This document shows, in pieces, positions 1 through 5,488 of a stretch of DNA of 5,652 nt; the first letter of the stretch is position 1, and every line of letters begins with the position of its first letter. The notes under the pieces are model-generated. The model was not told the origin of the DNA. It did not search any database and saw nothing but the letters and a program-made list of their open reading frames with translations. This DNA comes from Hyphomicrobiales bacterium (lineage in GTDB: Bacteria; Pseudomonadota; Alphaproteobacteria; Rhizobiales; S144-23). The position numbers and the translations under genes were made by a program. The stretch is taken from contig WGBL01000006.1 of assembly GCA_015494375.1 (NCBI GenBank), positions 1-5,652 on the forward strand, given 5' to 3'.

Positions 1-133
1 ATGCCTCTGAGAGGTTCGGGGCTATGGCTCCCCGACAATCCCGCGGGAATAGGGCGGTGCAAGATGGCACCCATTGCGGCCGCGGGATTTCGAGGACGAC
101 AACGCCCCGCCCAAGATGCGCGAGATGCGCACT
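1..133. other. Region downstream of the TAXI-like gene, no supported gene
   Basis: No reading frame here has both a ribosome binding site and a recognisable product. Two small hairpins can be drawn: a 4-bp stem at 4-7/11-14 and a 6-bp stem TCGGGG/CCCCGA at 16-21/30-35 with an 8-nt loop. Neither is followed by a T-run on the minus strand, so I do not call an intrinsic terminator for the gene that ends at 134. The palindrome CCCGCGGG lies just beyond the second hairpin. The stretch ends at the window edge, so the 3' context is unknown. Confidence 0.4.
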
Positions 134-1246
134 CTACTCGGCCACTTCCTTGGCTTTTTCCTTGGCCTTTTCCATGAGCTCTTTGCCCTTCTCTTTGGCC
201 TGCTCCGCCATCTCGCCGGCCTTTTCCATCAGCTCCTTGCCCTTTTCCTTGGCGCTTTCAAGGGCGGGGCCGGCCTTCTCGCGGGCCTTTTCGGAGAGCT
301 CGATCATCTTCTCGACGCTCTTGGCCGAGAGCTCTTTGGTCTTCTTCCAAATCCGCTTGAAGAAACCCACCTTGGGCTGAAGCTCGTCGGCGGGGATGGC
401 GCGAATGGTGCGTATGAGGTCCTCGTGATCCTTGCGTGCCGTTGCGTCCTCAATCCGGGCGCTCTTTCCGGTAAAGAGCACAATCGGCGTGCAGGCGGTG
501 ATCACCTTTGGTGAGGTGCTGAGCCACTTGGGATTGGCGATCTCTGTTTCCTGGGCGAAATAGATTTTCTCGCCTCCCACCTCCTGGCGCAGGATCGCCC
601 GTGAGAGCACCGGAATGGCGTGGCCGCCCAGCTTTTCGATGAGCTTAAAACGGGCATTCTCGGGATCGGGAAACTGCACAAACAGGGTTACGGCATCATT
701 GGCCGAGAGCGCGGCCTCGATCGCCTCGTCGGTGCTGGCCGCGTAGCGCACACTGGTTGCGCGGCCGAGCCCATCGGGGTCCACCTGCTGAAGGAACTCG
801 AAGGTGGCGGCACTGCCGCTCTTTTCAGGCGGCAAGATGAACCGCAGCCCGTCGGCCAGCGCCGAGACCTCGCCGAGCGTCTTGATCTCGGGGTTCTTGG
901 TGATCATGAACAGGCACTCGCGCCCGAGGTCGGTGCGAATGGTCTCGAACAGGCCCTCGTCGCCGAGGATGGTGTTTTCGAGGGCATAAACATCGAGTTG
1001 GGAGAAGCCGATCTGGGTCGGGTCGGCCACCACGCGCTGCAGGTTCTCACGCGAGCCTTGTGATGTCACACATTCATAGTCGAAGGCCGACTGCTTGAGT
1101 GCAGCCTGCAGCTCGGGACAGAAGCGGCCGAAATAGGCCCCGGTGCGACCACCGGTGTTGATCTGATTGGCGCTGGCCACGGCCGTGGCCGCAAATACCA
1201 GCAACGCCGCGAGACCTGCGATCAGGTACGACTGGAACTTTTTCAA
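134..1246 (-). CDS. Secreted TAXI-like solute-binding protein with charged helical tail
   Basis: The 370-residue product starts with a classic Sec signal peptide: MKK, a hydrophobic core at about 8-23, and a likely cleavage after ASA at 26. The mature N-terminus has INTGGRTGAYF (29-39) and then QGSRENLQRVVADPTQIGFSQ (63-83), which match the opening glycine-rich strand and the 'GS.EN...ADIGFVQ' segment of TAXI-type periplasmic receptors of TRAP transporters. I infer ligand binding in the periplasm; the ligand is unknown. The binding domain ends near 290. From about 297 to 370 the chain is almost entirely Lys, Glu, Ala, Leu and Met, predicted helical, with an 18-residue repeat; this tail is not part of the usual TAXI fold. 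Four cysteines (43, 59, 111, 252) could form disulfides after export. The start is TTG at 1246, chosen because AAGGAGGG lies 5 nt upstream and the signal peptide begins there. No TRAP membrane subunit is seen in the window. The gene lies 257 nt downstream of purF and probably has its own promoter. The fold is likely; the transport role is less sure. Confidence 0.72.
   Translation of the reverse strand: MKKFQSYLIAGLAALLVFAATAVASANQINTGGRTGAYFGRFCPELQAALKQSAFDYECVTSQGSRENLQRVVADPTQIGFSQLDVYALENTILGDEGLFETIRTDLGRECLFMITKNPEIKTLGEVSALADGLRFILPPEKSGSAATFEFLQQVDPDGLGRATSVRYAASTDEAIEAALSANDAVTLFVQFPDPENARFKLIEKLGGHAIPVLSRAILRQEVGGEKIYFAQETEIANPKWLSTSPKVITACTPIVLFTGKSARIEDATARKDHEDLIRTIRAIPADELQPKVGFFKRIWKKTKELSAKSVEKMIELSEKAREKAGPALESAKEKGKELMEKAGEMAEQAKEKGKELMEKAKEKAKEVAE
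146..253 (-). repeat. Two 54-bp (18-codon) repeats in the helical tail
   Basis: Two adjacent 18-codon units (200-253 and 146-199) both begin with the peptide AKEKGKELMEKA. Over these 12 codons the DNA differs at 4 of 36 positions, and all four differences are silent. A weaker third unit, SVEKMIELSEKAREKAGP, lies upstream in the protein, separated by ALES and matching at about 9 of 18 residues. Eighteen residues equal five turns of an alpha helix, so each unit presents the same face. Confidence 0.85.
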
Positions 1247-1251
1247 GACTT

Positions 1252-1259
1252 CCCTCCTT
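1252..1259 (-). promoter_or_regulatory. Shine-Dalgarno site of the TAXI-like gene
   Basis: On the minus strand this reads AAGGAGGG, 5 nt before the TTG at 1246. It is the reason for choosing a TTG start: no ATG near the signal peptide is in frame, and both site and spacing are near ideal. Confidence 0.75.
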
Positions 1260-1270
1260 TTGCGGTGTCG

Positions 1271-1292
1271 GACCTCAATTGGAGCTCAATTG
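1271..1292. repeat. 11-bp tandem repeat upstream of the TAXI-like gene
   Basis: GACCTCAATTG (1271-1281) is followed directly by GAGCTCAATTG (1282-1292), 10 of 11 identical. Both carry the palindrome CAATTG. The pair lies 25-46 nt upstream of the start codon, where a promoter or operator could be, but no good -10 sequence confirms this. Confidence 0.55.
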
Positions 1293-1300
1293 GGGACAAT

Positions 1301-1332
1301 TTCATGCTTTGCCAAGTTCATGCTTTGCCAAG
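1301..1332. repeat. Perfect 16-bp tandem duplication
   Basis: TTCATGCTTTGCCAAG occurs twice back to back (1301-1316 and 1317-1332) without mismatch, pointing to a recent duplication. On the minus strand each copy contains CTTGGCA, close to the alphaproteobacterial -35 sequence CTTGAC, but no convincing -10 follows at 16-18 nt. Confidence 0.85.
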
Positions 1333-1365
1333 CCCGTTGCAAATGATGACAGCGACACAAAATGC

Positions 1366-1397
1366 ATCCTGTCCATCCTGTCCCATGCACCCTGTCC
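1366..1397. repeat. Short CCTGTCC repeats in the purF 3' spacer
   Basis: ATCCTGTCC occurs at 1366-1374 and again at 1375-1383, and a further CCTGTCC lies at 1391-1397. To the left of purF, CGTGTGCTC is also duplicated at 1455-1463 and 1469-1477. The spacer from 1247 to 1503 is therefore largely low-complexity repeat and holds no gene. Confidence 0.6.
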
Positions 1398-1503
1398 CCA
1401 ATCCCCAATGAATGTGACTGCGCGACTTTCGTCCTTGCCGCCGCGTCCAATATCCGTGTGCTCTTGTTCGTGTGCTCCGCACGCGTCCATTGTCCTTGCG
1501 GCC

Positions 1504-3063
1504 TCAGCCGACCTCCGCCAGCAGCGACAGTTGCTTGGGATTGGGCGAGCCCAGCTGGTCGGTGAGATTGGTCGGATAGTCGCCCGTAAAACAATGATCC
1601 GTGAATTGTGGCGTATTGCTGTCGCGCTCCTCGTGCCCCATGGCCCGATACATGCCGTCAACCGAGAGAAAGGCAAGGCTGCTCGCACCGATCAGATCGC
1701 GCATCTCGTCGAGATCATGCTTAGCGGCAAGCAGCGTCTCGCGATCCGGGGTGTCGATGCCATAGAAGTCGGGATAGCGTATGGGCGGGCTTGCGATCCG
1801 CATATGGACCTCGCGGGCGCCCGCCTCATACATCATGGAGACGATCTTTTTCGAGGTGGTTCCACGCACGACACTGTCATCGATCAACACAATGCGACGG
1901 TCTCGAATGGCCCCGGCGTTGGCCGAATGCTTGAGCTTGACGCCCAATTGGCGCACCCGCTGCTCGGGCTCGATAAATGTGCGCCCGACGTAGTGGTTGC
2001 GAATGATGCCGAGCTCGAACGGCAAACCGGCGGCCTGGGCAAAACCGATCGCCGCAGGAACGCCCGAATCGGGAACCGGCACCACCACATCGGCCGCAAC
2101 CGGCGCCTCGTGCGCAAGCTCGGCCCCCATCCGTTTGCGGACATCATAGACGCTCCGGCCGCCGACAATAGAGTCTGGGCGGGCAAAATAGATATACTCG
2201 AAGATGCAAGGCCGGGCGGGCCGACGCGGGAAGGGGCGGTGGGAATCGATTCCATGTTCGGTGATGGCCACCACCTCGCCGTTTTCCACCTCACGCACGA
2301 ACTTGGCGCCGACGATGTCGAGCGCGCACGTCTCAGAGGCGAGAACCCATGCCTCGCCGAGCCGGCCGAGGACGAGCGGGCGAATGCCGACGGGATCGCG
2401 GGCGCCGATCAGCATGTTGTTGGTGAGCGCGACCAGCGCATAGGCTCCCTCGATTTGCAGGAGTGCGTCGATAAAGCGCTGTATGGTCGAGGGTTTGCGC
2501 GAGCGCGAGAGCAAATGCAGGATGACCTCGGTGTCGGTTGTCGACTGACAGATGGCCCCTTGATGGATGAGCCTGTCGCGAAGGGCCAGCGCGTTGGTGA
2601 GGTTGCCGTTGTGGCAGACGGCGAAACCGCCGGTGTCGAGATCGGCAAAGAGCGGCTGGACATTGCGCAGCACCGTCTCGCCCGTTGTCGAGTAGCGAAC
2701 ATGGCCGATGGCTGCGTTGCCCCTGAGGCGCTCGATGACGGCGCGCTTGCCGAAGTTGTCACCGACAAGGCCGAGCCGGCGCTCGGAGGTGAACTTCTCG
2801 CCGTCGAATGAGACGATGCCGCAGGCCTCCTGGCCACGATGCTGGAGGGCGTGCAGCCCAAGCGCCGTCAGCGCCGCGGCGTCGTTGTGGCCGAAAACGC
2901 CAAAGACGCCACACTCCTCGTTGAGGCGATCATCGAGGAGATCGCCGAGACGATCCTCGCGCCGAGCGCCATAATCATGGCGGCCATGGCAATGGCCACC
3001 CTCGCAAAGTTGATTGCTTGGAAAGGCCCCGCGATCGCCCGCAACAGCTGCTGTTTCGCTCAT
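1504..3063 (-). CDS. purF: Amidophosphoribosyltransferase
   Basis: This cytoplasmic enzyme makes 5-phosphoribosylamine from PRPP and glutamine, the committed step of de novo purine synthesis. The product has 519 residues. The N-terminal class II amidotransferase domain begins at the catalytic Cys51 (EECGVFGVFG) and shows GHVRYSTTG (120-128), CHNGNLTN (150-157) and STTDTEVI. The phosphoribosyltransferase domain has the PRPP loop VLIDDSVVRGTTS at about 392-404 and PDFYGID from 431. In the Bacillus-type enzyme a Cys of PCFYGID and a Cys-x-x-Cys near the C-terminus bind a 4Fe-4S cluster. Here they are replaced by Asp432 and by NTPQFTDH, so no cluster is expected; only the Cys of CIFEYIYFARPDS remains. 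The leader before Cys51 is 50 residues, longer than the roughly 11 in Bacillus, and includes CEGGHCHGRH; it would have to be removed to free the catalytic Cys. The ATG at 3063 has AAGGAGAG 7 nt upstream, and no ATG, GTG or TTG is in frame between it and Cys51. It follows cvpA after 211 nt. Confidence 0.96.
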   Translation of the reverse strand: MSETAAVAGDRGAFPSNQLCEGGHCHGRHDYGARREDRLGDLLDDRLNEECGVFGVFGHNDAAALTALGLHALQHRGQEACGIVSFDGEKFTSERRLGLVGDNFGKRAVIERLRGNAAIGHVRYSTTGETVLRNVQPLFADLDTGGFAVCHNGNLTNALALRDRLIHQGAICQSTTDTEVILHLLSRSRKPSTIQRFIDALLQIEGAYALVALTNNMLIGARDPVGIRPLVLGRLGEAWVLASETCALDIVGAKFVREVENGEVVAITEHGIDSHRPFPRRPARPCIFEYIYFARPDSIVGGRSVYDVRKRMGAELAHEAPVAADVVVPVPDSGVPAAIGFAQAAGLPFELGIIRNHYVGRTFIEPEQRVRQLGVKLKHSANAGAIRDRRIVLIDDSVVRGTTSKKIVSMMYEAGAREVHMRIASPPIRYPDFYGIDTPDRETLLAAKHDLDEMRDLIGASSLAFLSVDGMYRAMGHEERDSNTPQFTDHCFTGDYPTNLTDQLGSPNPKQLSLLAEVG

Positions 3064-3070
3064 GGGCGTC

Positions 3071-3078
3071 CTCTCCTT
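3071..3078 (-). promoter_or_regulatory. Shine-Dalgarno site of purF
   Basis: On the minus strand this reads AAGGAGAG, 7 nt before the ATG at 3063. It decides the start against the longer open frame that runs back to 3351 and would overlap the end of cvpA. Confidence 0.8.
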
Positions 3079-3110
3079 GTGGCTTAGGTGCTTGATCCAC
3101 TTGCCCCATG

Positions 3111-3164
3111 TGTTGCTGGCCAATGTGTCGCCGGCCAATGCGTCGCCAGCAAATGCCTCGCCAG
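3111..3164. repeat. 15-bp tandem array upstream of purF
   Basis: Three full units, TGTTGCTGGCCAATG (3111-3125), TGTCGCCGGCCAATG (3126-3140) and CGTCGCCAGCAAATG (3141-3155), are followed by a partial unit CCTCGCCAG (3156-3164). Adjacent units match at 13 and 12 of 15 positions. The array lies 48-101 nt upstream of the purF start, between its ribosome binding site and cvpA. It falls where a purF promoter or leader would be; I see no clear -35/-10 pair in it. Confidence 0.8.
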
Positions 3165-3204
3165 ATGTGCCCGCCGGTGGCCGAAAGCGCCCCACGCTTG
3201 CGCC

Positions 3205-3283
3205 GACACGTGGCGCCACTCTGACATGTGGCGCCGCTCTGACACGTGAGACGTCAACCCGTACCCATGACACGTCAACCCGT
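3205..3283. repeat. 18-bp and 21-bp repeats overlapping the cvpA 3' end
   Basis: GACACGTGGCGCCACTCT (3205-3222) and GACATGTGGCGCCGCTCT (3223-3240) match at 16 of 18 positions, and further GACACGT words start at 3241 and 3269. ACGTCAACCCGT is duplicated at 3251-3262 and 3272-3283, a 21-bp period, and the second copy overlaps the cvpA stop codon at 3275-3277. The array thus reaches into the last codons of cvpA, which may explain why that protein's tail (GWPRDTRTG) looks unconserved. Confidence 0.75.
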
Positions 3284-3877
3284 GCGTGTGTCGCGGGGCC
3301 ACCCAAAAGGCGCCCGGCCCTCTTCGGTCCCCTCGCTGTTGCCCTCGCCACTGCCCGGAAACGAGAAATCTTCCGGCACCAGGCTCATGAGCATCGAACT
3401 CAGTGTCTCACCCGTCGAGCGCAGATAGGGCAGGGATTGCGCATTTCGCACCCAGTCGGGCTGCTGCTCCTTGTCGGGTGAGAGAAAATCGAAAAAGAGA
3501 AACGCAATGACGACGATGAGAAAGCCTCGCACCAGGCCGAATAGGAAGCCGAGGGTGCGGTCGATGGGGCCGATGTGACTGTCGAGCACCCGGTCGGCGA
3601 TAAAGACCGTAATGAAATGAACGATGATGAGCACAAGCAAGAAGACGGCGGCCGCAAGCACCGCCAGCGCCAGTGTCGTCGATTGGAAGAACTGATCGGC
3701 CAGCTGCTGGGCGAAAGCCCGCTGCGTCTTGAAGACATAAAAGGCCGCGACCGCTGCGGCCAGCCATGATGCAATCGAGAGTATCTCGCGGGTGAAGCCG
3801 CGATACATTGCCAGGAGGCCCGAGATGAGCGAAAGGGCGATCACGCCCAGATCGAGAACGTTGAGCGGGCCAAGCAT
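3275..3877 (-). CDS. cvpA: CvpA family inner-membrane protein
   Basis: The 200-residue protein has four predicted membrane helices, at about 5-24, 32-49, 67-93 and 109-132. It carries the family motifs RGFTREILS (26-34) between helices 1 and 2 and IDRTLGFLFGLVRG (105-118) at the start of helix 4. A periplasmic or cytoplasmic tail follows with PDWVRNAQSLPYL, typical of alphaproteobacterial members, then an acidic low-complexity end rich in Gly, Ser and Glu. The family is named for a role in colicin V production in Escherichia coli and is linked with envelope function; its biochemical activity is unknown. It is commonly found beside purF, as here. The ATG at 3877 was chosen because AAGGA lies 8 nt upstream and the protein then begins MLGPLNVLDL, as relatives do. 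An ATG at 3886 and a TTG at 3958 are in frame but lack a usable site. It begins 77 nt after the radA stop. The last codons run into a repeat array. Confidence 0.93.
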   Translation of the reverse strand: MLGPLNVLDLGVIALSLISGLLAMYRGFTREILSIASWLAAAVAAFYVFKTQRAFAQQLADQFFQSTTLALAVLAAAVFLLVLIIVHFITVFIADRVLDSHIGPIDRTLGFLFGLVRGFLIVVIAFLFFDFLSPDKEQQPDWVRNAQSLPYLRSTGETLSSMLMSLVPEDFSFPGSGEGNSEGTEEGRAPFGWPRDTRTG

Positions 3878-3885
3878 GCTCCTCA

Positions 3886-3890
3886 TCCTT
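3886..3890 (-). promoter_or_regulatory. Shine-Dalgarno site of cvpA
   Basis: On the minus strand AAGGA lies 8 nt before the ATG at 3877. A second purine run, GAGGAG at 3879-3884, is only 1 nt from that ATG and too close to serve it. The ATG at 3886 would overlap the AAGGA itself, so 3877 is preferred. Confidence 0.65.
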
Positions 3891-3905
3891 TGCGATTCGA
3901 TTGCA

Positions 3906-3911
3906 ATTCTA
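3906..3911 (-). promoter_or_regulatory. Possible -10 element in the radA-cvpA gap
   Basis: TAGAAT on the minus strand matches five of six TATAAT positions and lies in the most AT-rich part of the 77-nt gap, 28 nt upstream of the cvpA start. No good -35 is seen 16-18 nt upstream, so an internal promoter for cvpA-purF is only a possibility. Confidence 0.2.
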
Positions 3912-3954
3912 CCATGAAAGCGGCTCCTTGCGTCTTTGCTCAGCGTGAGCACCC

Positions 3955-5343
3955 TCAACGATCCGTTGCCGCCACCAGCCCCCTCACCAGTTCATCGAGC
4001 CGCTTGAGGGGCGTGAGCGCAAGCTTCGACGATTTCGCCTCGCGTTGTGCGCCGGCCGGTATGACGGCTGCTTTAAAACCAAGTTTTTCGGCTTCTTTCA
4101 ATCGAATTGTCGTATGACCACACGGCCGCACCGAGCCCGAAAGACTGATTTCGCCAAAATGAACGACAAGTGGCGCAAGTGCCACGCCCGAGAGCGACGA
4201 GACAAGCGCCGCCGCAGCGGCGAGGTCGGCCGCCGGCTCGCTTATGCGCAGCCCGCCCGCAACATTGAGATAGACATCGTGGTGGGCGAAATCGAGCCCG
4301 CAACGGGATTCGAGGACCGCAAGTGTCATGGCCAGCCGGCTTGCCTCCCATCCGACAACCGCCCGTCGCGGTGTGCCGAGGCCTGAGGGCGCAACAAGGG
4401 CCTGGAACTCGACGAGGAGCGGTCTCGTGCCCTCGACGCCGGCGAAAACCGCCGAGCCGGGAGGCGTGGCGTCGCGTTCGCGCTCGCCGAGGAAAAGCGC
4501 CGAAGGGTTCTCGACCTCGACAAGGCCCTGGCGCGCCATCTCGAAGACGCCGATCTCGTCGGTGGGGCCGAAGCGGTTCTTGATGGCGCGCAGGATGCGA
4601 AAGGGGCGGCCGCGGTCGCCTTCGAAATAGAGCACCGTGTCGACCATGTGCTCGATCACCTTGGGTCCCGCGATCTGGCCCTCCTTGGTGACATGGCCGA
4701 CGATGATAAGGGCCGCCCCCGAGGCCTTGGCGTGCTGGACGAGCAATTGCGTGCTCATGCGCACCTGTGAGACGGTGCCCGGCGCCGCCTCGAGCCCTTC
4801 GGCCCAAAGTGTTTGAACCGAATCGATCACCACCAGATCGGCCCGCGGGGCGGCCGCGAGGGTCGCCAGGATGTTGGCGAGGTTGGTCTCGGCGGCAAGG
4901 TGAACCGGCGCCTCGCTGAGCCCGAGCCGCGCGGCGCGCAAGCGCACCTGGGCGGTCGCCTCCTCGCCGGTGAAGTAGTAGGCGGCGCCGCCCCGGGCCC
5001 CGATGGCTGCGGCAGCCTGCAGCAAGAGCGTCGATTTGCCGATTCCCGGCTCACCGCCGATGAGGATGGCCGAGCCCGGCACCAGGCCGCCACCCGTCAC
5101 CCGATCGAGCTCGCCAATGCCGGTGGTGCGGCGGCGAACCGGCTCGCCGCCGCCCGAGAGTGTCTCGAGCGCGAGCGCACGCCCGCCGCCACTCTTTGCC
5201 CGCGGCATGCCGGGCTGGTGGTGGGCGCGCGGCGCGGCCTCCTCGGCAAGCGTGTTCCAACCGCCGCACTCGGGGCAGCGGCCCGCCCAGCGCGGCTGGC
5301 TCGCGCCACAGGCCTGGCAGACGAAGGCGTGGGGTTTGGCCAT
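3955..5343 (-). CDS. radA: DNA repair protein RadA
   Basis: RadA (also called Sms) is a RecA-like, ATP-driven helicase that helps branch migration of recombination intermediates in the cytoplasm. The 462-residue product has the usual length. In order it shows a four-cysteine zinc finger (CQAC at 9-12, CPEC at 23-26, followed by GGW), Walker A GEPGIGKST (97-105), Walker B DLVVIDS (169-175), the RadA-specific KNRFG motif (255-259), and a C-terminal Lon-protease-like domain with DVYLNVAGGLRISEPAADLA and GEISLSGSVRP. All motifs are intact. The catalytic Lon residues are normally absent in RadA, so this domain is structural. The ATG at 5343 was chosen because AAGGAGGG lies 9 nt upstream and the protein then starts MAKPHAFVCQACG, directly at the zinc finger; the open frame continues 42 codons further but that stretch is unlike RadA. 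It heads the run radA-cvpA-purF. In many alphaproteobacteria alr lies upstream; here repeats follow and no gene is seen before the window ends. Confidence 0.97.
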   Translation of the reverse strand: MAKPHAFVCQACGASQPRWAGRCPECGGWNTLAEEAAPRAHHQPGMPRAKSGGGRALALETLSGGGEPVRRRTTGIGELDRVTGGGLVPGSAILIGGEPGIGKSTLLLQAAAAIGARGGAAYYFTGEEATAQVRLRAARLGLSEAPVHLAAETNLANILATLAAAPRADLVVIDSVQTLWAEGLEAAPGTVSQVRMSTQLLVQHAKASGAALIIVGHVTKEGQIAGPKVIEHMVDTVLYFEGDRGRPFRILRAIKNRFGPTDEIGVFEMARQGLVEVENPSALFLGERERDATPPGSAVFAGVEGTRPLLVEFQALVAPSGLGTPRRAVVGWEASRLAMTLAVLESRCGLDFAHHDVYLNVAGGLRISEPAADLAAAAALVSSLSGVALAPLVVHFGEISLSGSVRPCGHTTIRLKEAEKLGFKAAVIPAGAQREAKSSKLALTPLKRLDELVRGLVAATDR

Positions 5344-5352
5344 GGGCCCTGG

Positions 5353-5360
5353 CCCTCCTT
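5353..5360 (-). promoter_or_regulatory. Shine-Dalgarno site of radA
   Basis: On the minus strand AAGGAGGG lies 9 nt before the ATG at 5343, which begins the protein at its zinc finger. This decides the start against the upstream in-frame codon at 5469. Confidence 0.75.
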
Positions 5361-5488
5361 GGCGATTGTGGTCGTGTCTTGGCGGGCACCTTGGCTCTGA
5401 GGGCGGCGTCACGCGGCGGGCGCGAGCGATCCACACGTCTGCCGAGCGGCCCGGTCGACCGCCCGCCACTTGCCATACTGCGAGGCCA
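5361..5488. other. GC-rich region upstream of radA, no supported gene
   Basis: This stretch joins the radA ribosome binding site to the repeats at the right end. A minus-strand frame is open across it up to a TGA, but its translation shows no domain I recognise and there is no initiation signal. I find no convincing -35/-10 pair. The tail of an upstream gene such as alr would be expected in relatives, but I cannot recognise one. Confidence 0.4.

Larger units (their letters stand above)
1289..1402. repeat. 114-bp segment bounded by a 10-bp inverted repeat
   Basis: ATTGGGGACA (1289-1298) and its exact complement TGTCCCCAAT (1393-1402) enclose 94 nt. Inside are a 16-bp tandem duplication (1301-1332) and copies of CCTGTCC. 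There is no coding sequence inside. The arrangement resembles a small non-autonomous palindromic element, but 10 bp is short and no flanking target duplication is evident to me. Confidence 0.4.

Noticed and set aside
16..35. Intrinsic terminator for the TAXI-like gene
   Set aside because: A 6-bp GC stem with an 8-nt loop exists, but it lies about 100 nt past the stop codon and has no T-run on the minus strand.
74..514. Plus-strand open frame with a hydrophobic, Leu/Phe-rich translation
   Set aside because: Most of it is the antisense of the Lys/Glu-rich tail of the TAXI-like gene; AAG and GAA codons read backwards give Leu and Phe. It has no ribosome binding site, and the repeat's silent changes fit the minus-strand frame.
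1300..1340. Sigma-54 promoter upstream of the TAXI-like gene
   Set aside because: TTGGC words are present on the minus strand, but no GG and GC pair with the required 10-nt spacing is found.
1279..2811. Long plus-strand open frame of 510 codons
   Set aside because: It lies almost wholly antisense to purF, whose minus-strand product carries full catalytic motifs. It is a by-product of high GC at third codon positions.
3084..3302. Small minus-strand open frame with THWPATHWPATH repeats
   Set aside because: It starts with GTG inside cvpA without a ribosome binding site; its peptide repeats simply mirror the 15-bp DNA repeat.
3064..3351. N-terminal extension of PurF upstream of 3063
   Set aside because: The frame is open but the translation is repeat-derived (such as GDALAGDTLAS), overlaps the cvpA end, and has no start signal, while a strong ribosome binding site serves the ATG at 3063.
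5344..5469. Extra 42 residues at the RadA N-terminus
   Set aside because: The stretch has no similarity to RadA, whose zinc finger normally lies within about ten residues of the start, and the site AAGGAGGG serves the ATG at 5343.
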